Below, piece after piece: positions 1 through 6,152 of a stretch of 41,543 nt of DNA (positions are counted from its first letter, which is position 1; each line of letters begins with the position of its first letter). The notes below the pieces were generated by a model that saw only the letters and a program-made list of their open reading frames with translations, was not told the DNA's origin and ran no database searches. The DNA comes from a virus. The translations under genes were made by a program, and so were the position numbers. The stretch lies in IMG/VR virus record IMGVR_UViG_3300032116_000471, positions 1-41,543 of that record, one strand, 5' to 3'.

Positions 1-128
1 CGATCGTGCCGGACGTGTTCAAACAGTTTCAAGACCGCCGCGATAAAGCGCACGAGCTGGCGCTCGCGCAGCTGCAGGTCGAGCAGCAAAAGCAAGGCCA
101 CGTGCAACGCCTCGAAGAAATCAACACG
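1..128. repeat. Terminal direct repeat (circular closure), left copy
   Basis: Positions 1-126 are identical to 41416-41541. The next base differs (C127 versus A41542) and the last one (G) matches again. The holin reading frame runs through the joint without interruption, so the contig represents a circle of about 41,415 bp. The length of the overlap, about 127 bases, is what a k-mer assembler leaves when it closes a circle. It is therefore more likely an assembly signature than a true packaged terminal redundancy. Confidence 0.93.
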
Positions 129-449
129 CAGGCGGACGTGGCGGAAATGATGTCGCTTGCCGATCGCTTGCCCAAACGCAGCGGCGTGCGCTGGATTGAC
201 GGCATGAACGGCATGGTTCGCCCCGTGGTCGCGTTTTGGTTTATGGCGCTTTATACCTTTTCCAAAGTCGGGCTGTTTGTGTCGATGATTCAATCCGATC
301 CGGCCTTGCCGTGGCTCATGAAAGACTGGACGCAGGCGGCGGTGCTGCTTTGGGGCGCGGAAGATCAGGCTATTTTTGCTGCGATCATCAGCTTTTATTT
401 TGGATCCCGCGCCATGCAGCGCACCCGCGAGGGTAAGCTGAACGGCTGA
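1..449 (+). CDS. Holin-like membrane protein, C-terminal part (gene starts at 41373)
   Basis: This is the rest of a gene whose ATG lies at 41373; joined across the circle it encodes about 164 residues. The N-terminus is a short hydrophobic stretch, followed by a charged Gln/Arg/Lys-rich helix. Then come two clear membrane segments, one around VAFWFMALYTFSKVGLFV and one around AIFAAIISFYFG. The architecture resembles the three-transmembrane holins of gene transfer agents and alphaproteobacterial phages. The gene stops one base before the endolysin start, the classic lysis-cassette arrangement. A holin would permeabilise the inner membrane to release the endolysin. Family assignment is from pattern memory; topology is seen directly. 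Confidence 0.75.
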   Translation, partial: IVPDVFKQFQDRRDKAHELALAQLQVEQQKQGHVQRLEEINTQADVAEMMSLADRLPKRSGVRWIDGMNGMVRPVVAFWFMALYTFSKVGLFVSMIQSDPALPWLMKDWTQAAVLLWGAEDQAIFAAIISFYFGSRAMQRTREGKLNG

Positions 450-450
450 T

Positions 451-984
451 ATGGTTTTTCCCGCACGGATAATCGTTAAACCTCGACCCACGCCGCCGCC
501 GCCGCGCGTTGCCGCGTCTGCGCCAAAAGTGTTGCTTTTTCAACCGCCCAGCACCGGTTCGGACGGCGTAGCGCTGATCACCCGCTTTGAAGGATTTTCC
601 CGCCATATTTATCTTTGCCCAGCAGGCTATCCGACGATCGGCTACGGGCATGTGGTGCTTGAACATGAAAAGGAGCGGTTTTTAGATGGGGTGGACGAGC
701 TGGAAGCCCTAGACCTGCTTCAGGCCGATTTGCCGCGTTTTGAAGCGTCTGTGAAGCGGCTGGTGCAGGTTTCTTTGACCCAGCGACAATTCGATGCGCT
801 GGTGAGCTTTTGTTACAATTTGGGCGGCGGCGCGCTGCAGCGATCGACGCTGCGGCAAAAACTCAATCGCGGCGAATATGAAGAAGCCGCCGAAGAATTC
901 GGTAAATGGGTGTTTGCCGGTGGCCGCAAGCTCAAAGGCCTCGTGATCCGCCGCGCGTTCGAGCGGGCGCTGTTTCTTTCGTAA
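451..984 (+). CDS. Endolysin, T4-type lysozyme (GH24)
   Basis: A 177-residue muramidase that would cleave the glycan backbone of peptidoglycan. The catalytic signature E-8aa-C-5aa-T is present as Glu47, Cys56 and Thr62, the spacing of T4 lysozyme Glu11/Asp20/Thr26. Cys in place of Asp is common in phage members. GYGH follows the threonine and an RR pair lies near the C-terminus. Residues 10-33 are a proline-rich leader without a membrane segment, so there is no signal-anchor and export should depend on the holin. ATG follows the holin stop by one base with no obvious Shine-Dalgarno nearby, suggesting translational coupling. A strong hairpin terminator follows the gene. Confidence 0.92.
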   Translation: MVFPARIIVKPRPTPPPPRVAASAPKVLLFQPPSTGSDGVALITRFEGFSRHIYLCPAGYPTIGYGHVVLEHEKERFLDGVDELEALDLLQADLPRFEASVKRLVQVSLTQRQFDALVSFCYNLGGGALQRSTLRQKLNRGEYEEAAEEFGKWVFAGGRKLKGLVIRRAFERALFLS

Positions 985-987
985 AGG

Positions 988-1005
988 GTTGTCAGCCCGA
1001 TAAAG
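988..1005 (+). repeat. 18-bp direct repeat, copy upstream of the dam gene
   Basis: The sequence GTTGTCAGCCCGATAAAG at 988-1005 recurs as GTTGTCAGCCGGATAAAG at 1886-1903 (17 of 18 identical). The copies bracket the adenine methylase and its terminator. The arrangement suggests a cassette boundary, or a repeated regulatory or terminator element. Confidence 0.7.
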
Positions 1006-1010
1006 CGTCT

Positions 1011-1040
1011 TGCCCGCACGAAACGCGGGCATCCTTTTTT
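1011..1040 (+). terminator. Rho-independent terminator after endolysin
   Basis: A 7-bp GC-rich stem (TGCCCGC at 1011-1017 paired with GCGGGCA at 1025-1031) closes a seven-base loop and is followed by TCCTTTTTT. It ends the late transcript after the lysis genes, and the methylase ribosome binding site lies just beyond. Confidence 0.88.
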
Positions 1041-1054
1041 GAAGGGGCGCTATT

Positions 1055-1870
1055 ATGCAAAATCGTTTTAAACCACTTACACCACCCGCCGCCTGGCAAG
1101 GCGGAAAATCACATCTTGCCACTACGATCACGTCGATCATCGAGCGCGCCGCGCATGACGTGTACGCCGAGCCATTTATCGGCATGGGCGGAATATTCTT
1201 TCGTCGCCCGAACCTTCCCAAACTTGAATTAATCAACGATATCAACGCCGAAATTGTGTGTTTTTTTCGCGTCCTGCAATCGCATTACGGTGAATTTGCA
1301 CGGCATTTGCGTTTTGCAATTAATGCCCGAGAAACCTTTGATCAGTTGAAAGCCCTGACACCTGAATCGCTGACCGACATTCAGCGCGCGGTGCGGTTTT
1401 ATTATCTGCAGCGCCTCGCATTCGGGGGCAAGATTCGGCATCAGGCGTATGGCACTGACCTGCACCGCGCGCGGTTTAATATTCGCAAACTTAAAATCCA
1501 CCTTGAGCAAATTCATGAGCGGCTTTCAAGCGTGGTGATCGAGCGCATGCCGTTTGCCGATTTTATGCGCCATTATGATAGCCCTGAGATATTGTTTTAC
1601 TGCGACCCACCTTACTATGATTGTGAAACGGATTATGGCACGGGCATTTTCAGTAAAGCGGATTTTTCCACGCTGGCCGATATCATGCGCGCTGCCAAAG
1701 GCAAGGTGATGGTTTCAATCAATGATGTGCCGCAAGTGCGCGAGATTTTTAGCGGGTTTCATTTTATCGAGGTCAGCACAATCTACACACTCGGCGATAA
1801 TTCAAAGAAGGCAAGCGAGCTGGTGATTTGTAATTTTGTGCCCGAAGAAAAGCAGGCGCGGTTGCTTTGA
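1055..1870 (+). CDS. dam: DNA adenine-N6 methyltransferase, D12/Dam class
   Basis: A 271-residue S-adenosylmethionine-dependent enzyme that methylates adenine N6. WQGGK at residues 14-18 and PFIGMGG at 40-46 form the SAM-binding region, NDIN lies at 61-64, and the catalytic DPPY is at 184-187. Length fits the Dam family. A good ribosome binding site (GAAGGGG) stands before the ATG. The gene sits alone between two terminator-like structures and a direct repeat, between the lysis genes and attP. It was probably acquired as an accessory unit. A likely role is protecting phage DNA from host restriction or marking it for replication. No partner restriction endonuclease is visible. The target site cannot be read from the sequence. 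Confidence 0.92.
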   Translation: MQNRFKPLTPPAAWQGGKSHLATTITSIIERAAHDVYAEPFIGMGGIFFRRPNLPKLELINDINAEIVCFFRVLQSHYGEFARHLRFAINARETFDQLKALTPESLTDIQRAVRFYYLQRLAFGGKIRHQAYGTDLHRARFNIRKLKIHLEQIHERLSSVVIERMPFADFMRHYDSPEILFYCDPPYYDCETDYGTGIFSKADFSTLADIMRAAKGKVMVSINDVPQVREIFSGFHFIEVSTIYTLGDNSKKASELVICNFVPEEKQARLL

Positions 1871-1877
1871 ATCTGGC

Positions 1878-1954
1878 GACCGGATGTTGTCAGCCGGATA
1901 AAGACGGCTGCGAGGCTTTTAGCATTCGCCTGGACATGGCTCCGCCATCCGGTC
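1878..1954 (+). terminator. Nested stem structure downstream of dam
   Basis: A perfect hairpin, CAGCCG(1891-1896)/CGGCTG(1905-1910), lies inside a 9-bp inverted repeat, GACCGGATG(1878-1886)/CATCCGGTC(1946-1954). The inner hairpin is followed by CGAGGCTTTT, a weak terminator tail. It may act as the dam terminator. The outer pairing suggests a larger folded element. Confidence 0.5.
1886..1903 (+). repeat. 18-bp direct repeat, copy downstream of the dam gene
   Basis: Second copy of the repeat at 988-1005, one mismatch. It overlaps the left arm of the inner hairpin of the dam terminator structure. Confidence 0.7.
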
Positions 1955-1987
1955 ATAGAACCGGCATGATGCGGACATGCCACCGCT

Positions 1988-2152
1988 TTATCGTTTTGAC
2001 GGGTGTAGTTTTATGATTTTGGCGGTGCTGTCAACCGGTGATTGCCAGTTTGCAGGATCATCGAGAATAAACACGCCGCCTTCGCGCGGCATATCAGCGG
2101 TGCTGGCCACAATTCTAACGCCTTCGATCACTTTTTCTTTTTGCTTTTTCAT
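1988..2152 (-). CDS. Small hypothetical protein (54 aa)
   Basis: An open frame on the minus strand begins MKKQKEKVIEGVR and ends IIKLHPSKR. It is hydrophilic, with a central acidic LDDPANW segment and no membrane helix or cysteine motif. I do not recognise it. The composition and a GGA-containing stretch about ten bases before the ATG make it look coding, and the overlapping plus-strand frame reads poorly. It lies between the dam terminator and the attP region, divergent from the integrase. That is a usual place for an excisionase or control protein, but no excisionase signature is visible. Confidence 0.55.
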   Translation of the reverse strand: MKKQKEKVIEGVRIVASTADMPREGGVFILDDPANWQSPVDSTAKIIKLHPSKR

Positions 2153-2236
2153 TGGCCGTTTTTCCGCTAGAAGTTTAAAATCACTGCATTGCCTTTTAGA
2201 TACAAAAAGAGTCCAAAATAGGCACCATAATTATTG

Positions 2237-2258
2237 CGATTACGCATAATTTACGCAG
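2237..2258 (+). promoter_or_regulatory. Left attP arm repeats (candidate integrase arm sites)
   Basis: Two direct copies of TTACGCA occur at 2240-2246 and 2251-2257, exactly 11 bp apart. They match the three tandem copies right of the core (2434-2466). Same orientation and one-helical-turn spacing are typical of arm-type sites bound by the N-terminal domain of a tyrosine integrase. Confidence 0.6.
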
Positions 2259-2294
2259 AAAACATAATATCTTTTTGAATTACATCAATTTTAG

Positions 2295-2314
2295 GAGTCC
2301 TCTCCTGGGCACCA
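2295..2314 (+). other. attP: attP core: 3' end of a tRNA gene
   Basis: GAGTCCTCTCCTGGGCACCA reads exactly as the last 20 bases of a tRNA. GAGT is the 3' half of a T-loop, CCTCT the T-stem, CCTGGGC the acceptor strand, A the discriminator, and CCA the end. No 5' part of a tRNA precedes it. Phages that integrate into tRNA genes carry such a segment to restore the gene. It lies 157 bp before the integrase ATG in AT-rich DNA, flanked on both sides by matching short repeats. The target tRNA should start with GCCCAGG; I cannot name its amino acid. Confidence 0.82.
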
Positions 2315-2433
2315 ATCGATAATTTAATTTTATCCATTTTTTTCTATTTATTCTTATTATTTCTTTACTTAAAGCCATTTCGTGCGATAGGCTGTTAATA
2401 GAAAATTCATCATTATCTATTATTTTCTATTAT

Positions 2434-2466
2434 AATTTACGCACAATTTACGCACGATTTACGCAC
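2434..2466 (+). repeat. Three tandem 11-bp repeats before integrase (right attP arm)
   Basis: AATTTACGCAC, AATTTACGCAC and GATTTACGCAC occupy 2434-2444, 2445-2455 and 2456-2466 without gaps, ending five bases before the integrase ATG. Two related copies lie left of the core. The 11-bp phase puts all copies on one face of the helix. They probably bind integrase as arm-type sites. Since they overlap the place where the integrase promoter or leader must be, they may also give autoregulation. Confidence 0.75.
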
Positions 2467-2471
2467 AGCGC

Positions 2472-3455
2472 ATGGCATCGATTCGGAAGCATAAAAATAA
2501 ATGGCGGGCTGAGGTTCGGATTAAGAAGTTTTTTGCTTCGAAAATCTTTGACACTCAGGCGCAGGCGAAAGACTGGGCGCATGAAATAGAGCGCATGGTG
2601 AAGGGGCATGGTGGGCAGCTGGTTAGCAGCACGCTCGGGCAGGCCATGCAGAAATATGCTGATGAAATATCACCCACGAAAAAAGGCGCGCGCTGGGAGC
2701 TGGTGCGTTTGAAAAAACTGCAGCGCGATCGGCTGGCGGATTTCACGCTGCTTTCGCTGCAAACGCAGGATATTCAAGACTGGATTGAAACGCAGGAAGC
2801 GACGCTTTCTGGTGCGAGCATCAACCGCGAGCTGAATCTTATCGCTGCCGTGCTGCGCGTGGCGCGGCAAAAATGGAAATATATGACAACGGATATCATG
2901 GACGGTGTCGTGCGGCCAAAAAGCACACCGCCGCGTCGGCGCAGGATTTCGGATGAAGAAATCAAAAAGTTGATGCGGGCGCTGGAATATAAAGAAGGAA
3001 AGCCGGTGCAAACGCCGCGTCAACGAATCGCGCTGAGCTTTTTGCTGGCGCTGGAAACGGCTATGCGTCACGGCGAAATTTACGCGCTGGAATGGCAAGA
3101 CGTGTTTTTGAAAGAACGTTATGTGCGGCTGCATGAAACCAAAAATGGCACATCGCGCGATGTCGGGCTTTCGCTGCGCGCGGTTGAGATTTTGAAAATG
3201 TTAAAAGCGGTGGCGGAAGGAAATAAAGTGATCGGAGTGCGGGCGCAAACGGCGGAGGTGATTTATCGCCGTGCAGTGGAGCTGGCCGGAATCACGGATC
3301 TAACGTTTCATGACACGCGCCACGAAGGTATCACACGGCTCGCGCGCAAGCTCGATGTGCTGGATCTGGCAGAAATGGTCGGGCACCGCGATATTCGCAG
3401 CCTGCGAATATATTATAACCCGACCGCAAGTGAGATTGCTAAGCGGCTGGATTAG
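2472..3455 (+). CDS. int: Tyrosine site-specific integrase
   Basis: A 327-residue recombinase that integrates and excises the phage at attP/attB. Residues 1-50 form a basic arm-binding domain (RKHKNKWRAEVRIKK), about 55-150 the SAM-like core-binding domain, and 160-327 the catalytic domain. Catalytic residues visible: Arg199 (TAMRHGE), Lys224 (ETKNG), His280 and Arg283 (HDTRH), His305 (GHRD), and the nucleophile Tyr314 or Tyr315 (RIYYNP). All are intact. No Shine-Dalgarno is visible before the ATG, which follows the tandem repeats directly. The 3' end overlaps the convergent gene at 3439-4083 by 17 bp. Confidence 0.95.
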   Translation: MASIRKHKNKWRAEVRIKKFFASKIFDTQAQAKDWAHEIERMVKGHGGQLVSSTLGQAMQKYADEISPTKKGARWELVRLKKLQRDRLADFTLLSLQTQDIQDWIETQEATLSGASINRELNLIAAVLRVARQKWKYMTTDIMDGVVRPKSTPPRRRRISDEEIKKLMRALEYKEGKPVQTPRQRIALSFLLALETAMRHGEIYALEWQDVFLKERYVRLHETKNGTSRDVGLSLRAVEILKMLKAVAEGNKVIGVRAQTAEVIYRRAVELAGITDLTFHDTRHEGITRLARKLDVLDLAEMVGHRDIRSLRIYYNPTASEIAKRLD

Positions 3456-4083
3456 TTTTTCTAATAAAACTATCAACATTCATTTTGTGGACTTCAAACT
3501 CGATCACCCACACATAGGGGTTTATATCCCATGATTTATCACCGTTTAATGATCGCCATAGGCGAGCGTAATCTTCTTGTGGGCTTATAAGTGGCTGCAT
3601 TTCTAGGCAGCCTACGATTTCAGTATTTTTTTTATCGAAGTATGGTCGGCAACCTTCCGCTATGGCATCGACTTCGCTAATTTCCTGCAACCGCTCAACT
3701 CGCACGTTGGTGATTTTTAGCGTGAGGCGTGAAGCCCAGCGCGGTATATGTATTGAAGGCTTCCACCCTGCACCTTTGTGCCATTCTTCGTCGGCGCGGT
3801 AATAAACGCTTTCTACGGCTGACCTTTCAATTCTAAATGACTCTCGCACCCAAATCAGGTCGTCAACTTTACCGTATGGGCAGTACCAAGAAGCTAATTT
3901 TGGAAAATCTTCAACATGCGTTCCGGCACACCCCTTGAAGCCGCCTAAACAGCCATCCCACCTATAAGATCCATTATCGTGTATAATTGGCTGCGGCTTT
4001 ATTGGTCGTCGGGTTTGTGTTTTACGACCATCAAGCAGCGCGCGTGCCATTGGTGGGGAAAATAAAAGTGGACGGGCTTTCAT
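3439..4083 (-). CDS. ASCH/PUA-like phage protein
   Basis: A 214-residue protein of a widespread phage type, with an N-terminal RPLLFSPPMARALLDGRKTQ stretch followed by TRR, then WVRESF, a central HIPRWASRLTLKI stretch and a C-terminal WVIEFE. From memory this matches a conserved phage family with an ASCH-like RNA- or nucleotide-binding fold; its function is not established. The residues after WVIEFEVHKMN form a short extra tail running into the convergent integrase gene. It is the last gene of the leftward operon, 17 bases after the cytosine methylase stop. An AGAAAG sequence precedes the ATG. Confidence 0.75.
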   Translation of the reverse strand: MKARPLLFSPPMARALLDGRKTQTRRPIKPQPIIHDNGSYRWDGCLGGFKGCAGTHVEDFPKLASWYCPYGKVDDLIWVRESFRIERSAVESVYYRADEEWHKGAGWKPSIHIPRWASRLTLKITNVRVERLQEISEVDAIAEGCRPYFDKKNTEIVGCLEMQPLISPQEDYARLWRSLNGDKSWDINPYVWVIEFEVHKMNVDSFIRKTNPAA

Positions 4084-4100
4084 GATAAAATACTTTCTTG

Positions 4101-5002
4101 TTACGGTTTAATTTGCATCACTGCTTTAATAAATTCTGCTGCGACTTGCGGAACGATTGCGTTGCCGTAGGCGCGGATTTTAGATGCTCCATGCTGAATC
4201 CCATCATCCACGCTGCGAAGTTTGGGTGAATGTACTGGCCATCCCCCGTTGAAGTCCGCAAAACTTCCCGAAGATTGCCGTGACTTTCCTTGCTTCCGCA
4301 AAACCGTTTTGCAGAAGCCCCCTTTGCATCGCTTGTTGTCAGGGTTGGGAGTAGTGGGATTGTTTGTATTGGATGATTCTGATTCCATTTTAGCTGTTCT
4401 GCAAGGCAACCAGGGGTTATCGTTTTTCTTCCAATTTTCTCCCTCCACTGTGATCTTGCTTCCATTGACTCCTTGCTTCGTGTTGATATTGATGTCGCTG
4501 TTAATGTTTGCCACAAAAAAATCCTATCTCTTCCATGTGGTGCCGTGACACTATAAGCTGGTAATACACACGCCGCGCAGGCGTAATTCTCTTTTTCCAT
4601 ATCGCTACTGACATCATCCCACCATCCAGTGGCAATTCCGTCTTCAACTTGTTCACCAAAAATCGTTGTAGGTTTTGACTCTCGGATGAGCCTAAACCAA
4701 TGCGGCCATAAGTGACGCTCATCTGATTGCGCTTTTTTCTTTCCCGCGACGCTAAATGGCTGGCAGGGACAACTTCCTGTCCAAACAGGTCGAGAATCGG
4801 GCCATCTTGCAAGTCTGAGCGCGTAACTCCAGCCTGCGATTCCTGCAAAGAAATGGCACTGAGTGAATCCTTTGAGGTCATCTGATCTGACATCTATAAT
4901 GCTCCGTTCATCAACTTCACCTGACGCAATATGACCGGCGCTAATAAGATTTCGTAACCACTGAGCCGCAAACGGATCAATCTCGTTATAGTAGGCCGCC
5001 AT
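4101..5002 (-). CDS. dcm: DNA cytosine-5 methyltransferase, frame interrupted at a T7 run
   Basis: Residues 1-162 contain FFAGIAG (SAM site), the catalytic PCQPFS with Cys80, FGEQV and HGRDRIF. These read in one frame from the ATG at 5002, which has AAGGGAG upstream. The remainder of the family pattern, including FVANIN after the HGRDRIF motif and motif X GNAIVPQVAAEF, is in the -1 frame and ends at 4101. The change of frame falls at seven T on the coding strand (4515-4521), where ATT TTT TTG forms the heptamer T_TTT_TTG. Either -1 ribosomal slippage or one missing T explains this. Without it, the enzyme would lack motif X. The same DNA carries a second conserved-looking frame (next entry). 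Confidence 0.8.
4118..4893 (-). CDS. Overlapping-frame protein embedded in the cytosine methylase gene
   Basis: A second reading frame begins at an ATG at 4893 with GGAG eight bases upstream. It runs to the same T7 run (stop at 4501 if unshifted), then would continue by the same -1 step to 4118. Its N-terminal half has LDLFGQEVVPASHLASRERK and SVTYGRIGLGSSES. The second half has LPTLTTSDAKGASAKRF and HPNFAAWMMGF. From memory these are motifs of hypothetical or methylase-annotated phage proteins (compare TPTxRDxK and WLMGFP). They are exactly the alternate reading of the methylase codons; for example WPTPT-type motifs arise from the frame beside FVADAD. Whether the protein is made is unknown. 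The well-placed ribosome binding site supports translation. Confidence 0.5.
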
Positions 5003-5024
5003 ATCAATATTACTCCCTTCAAAA

Positions 5025-5294
5025 TTACCGCCAGCGCAGCGCCCAGGCCTTGACCTCTTTGGGAATCCAGCGGCGGCAGCCACGAAGGTTTCCGGTCGGC
5101 AGCGAAACCGCTTTTGGAAAAGCGGGGTGCGTGATGACGTGGCTTTGCACGTAAGTTTTTTTAAGCATGAGATATTGCGCGATTTTCTCGGCGCTCCACA
5201 GCGAATCCTCTTCTTTGCGCTGCGTTTTGATGGCGTCCAACACCAGTTGTGGAATGGTTTGAATCAACGCTTCGATGTTAGTTTGTTTGGTCAT
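5025..5294 (-). CDS. AlpA/excisionase-like HTH protein (89 aa)
   Basis: The segment DSLWSAEKIAQYLMLKKTYV followed by RRWIPKEVKAWALRW fits a MerR/AlpA-type winged helix in which the second part lies against the minor groove. Such small proteins serve as phage excisionases or regulators. The start at 5294 is chosen because its ATG overlaps the upstream stop (ATGA); a longer frame to 5357 would invade the previous gene. It is a candidate for the Xis function missing beside the integrase, but a regulatory role is as likely. Confidence 0.7.
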   Translation of the reverse strand: MTKQTNIEALIQTIPQLVLDAIKTQRKEEDSLWSAEKIAQYLMLKKTYVQSHVITHPAFPKAVSLPTGNLRGCRRWIPKEVKAWALRWR

Positions 5295-5560
5295 GATTTT
5301 TTCTTTTCGCTGGAGTGGATGGTGTAGATCGCCTTTTTGCTGCCGCAAAGCCAGCATGGCGGTTGCGCGCGCGGGTCGAGGCGTTTGATTTTATCTTCTG
5401 AAACCAAGTTGCCGATCGTGACGCGAATGGTTTCGGATTTTGTGTTTGCAAACCGATAGTTTTTGCACACGTTGCTTTCAATTTTCAGCGAAGTGAGGCC
5501 TTCCGGATTGATTGAAAGCAGGTTTAAAATGGCTTGGCGCAGGGACAATTTTTTCAGCAT
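5291..5560 (-). CDS. Hypothetical protein, possible winged helix (89 aa)
   Basis: A small basic protein: an N-terminal helical segment (LRQAILNLLSINPEGLTS), then TIRVTIGNLVSEDKIKR, a layout reminiscent of a winged-helix DNA-binding domain, and a CWLCG pair near the C-terminus. I do not recognise the family. Both ends overlap neighbours by a few bases (ATGA at the 3' end), so it is translated within the leftward operon. Confidence 0.65.
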   Translation of the reverse strand: MLKKLSLRQAILNLLSINPEGLTSLKIESNVCKNYRFANTKSETIRVTIGNLVSEDKIKRLDPRAQPPCWLCGSKKAIYTIHSSEKKKS

Positions 5561-5823
5561 TTATCCTCCAGCGCGGCGCGAGCGCGTTTTCCGGCGTCGA
5601 TAAAAATAGGCGTGGTTTCCATGCCGCGCTCGTCGCGAGTGAGCGCGTAGTTGGGTGCATCAGCGTAAAATTGCAGGGTTTTTTGAAGCGCTGCATGGCT
5701 TTTTTGCAGCGCATAAATATCATCAGTAATTGCTTTGATTTTTTCGTGAGCGAGCTCGTAGTTTGATTTTTTTACAAGCATATATTCAAATAATTGCCCT
5801 AGTTTTATCAAAAGTTTGTTCAT
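5554..5823 (-). CDS. Conserved phage small coiled-coil protein (89 aa)
   Basis: An amphipathic helix covers roughly residues 15-50 (HEKIKAITDDIYALQKSHAA), followed by LQFYADAPNY and a C-terminal IDAGKRARAALE. The combination of a heptad-like helix, a FYADxxNY motif and a GKRARxAL ending is familiar from many small phage early proteins of unknown function. It overlaps its upstream neighbour by four bases and its downstream neighbour by seven. Confidence 0.7.
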   Translation of the reverse strand: MNKLLIKLGQLFEYMLVKKSNYELAHEKIKAITDDIYALQKSHAALQKTLQFYADAPNYALTRDERGMETTPIFIDAGKRARAALEDKC

Positions 5824-6152
5824 AGCTTCACCTCTTTAATGTTGCCGACCCACACGTCGATTTCGTCAAAATCGTCACCGAATTCTTCGTCCGCTTCATC
5901 CTGCGCTTTTTCGGCAAGCAGTCTTTTAGCGGTTCGCTCATCCGGAGCAGCTACAATGACAGTTACATAGTGCGTTTCGCGTTTGATTTTTTCAATTTGG
6001 ACTTCCGCCTTGAAGCCGCGAAGTTCGTCGCCGTGAATGCCCCACAGCGGATCCACTTTCTCGCGCGCGAGTTTTTTGAACGCGCCCAGCGGCAAGTGAA
6101 TCAGGTCTTTGACGTGCGTGCCGTCGATGATGTTGGTCGGGGTGATTTTCAT
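5820..6152 (-). CDS. Hypothetical early protein (110 aa)
   Basis: A highly charged soluble protein with basic residues in the first two thirds (FKAEVQIEKIKRETHYVTVI) and an acidic patch (DEADEEFGDDFDEIDVWVG) near the end. No membrane segment or metal-binding motif. I do not recognise it. The ATGA overlap with the ligase gene and the four-base overlap downstream place it in the operon. An acidic, DNA-mimic-like C-terminus is visible but no function follows from that alone. Confidence 0.7.
   Translation of the reverse strand: MKITPTNIIDGTHVKDLIHLPLGAFKKLAREKVDPLWGIHGDELRGFKAEVQIEKIKRETHYVTVIVAAPDERTAKRLLAEKAQDEADEEFGDDFDEIDVWVGNIKEVKL

Noticed and set aside
1-128. True packaged direct terminal repeat.
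   Set aside because: The length is close to a common assembly k-mer and the joint falls inside the holin gene, an unlikely place for a physical end; circular closure is the simpler reading.
1977-2249. A 90-residue plus-strand frame between dam and attP.
   Set aside because: Cys/Ser/Phe-rich and antisense to the better minus-strand frame; no ribosome binding site.
2295-2314. A full tRNA gene at the CCA-ending sequence near the integrase.
   Set aside because: Only the T-loop to CCA segment exists; no anticodon arm or 5' acceptor strand upstream, so it is an attP identity segment.
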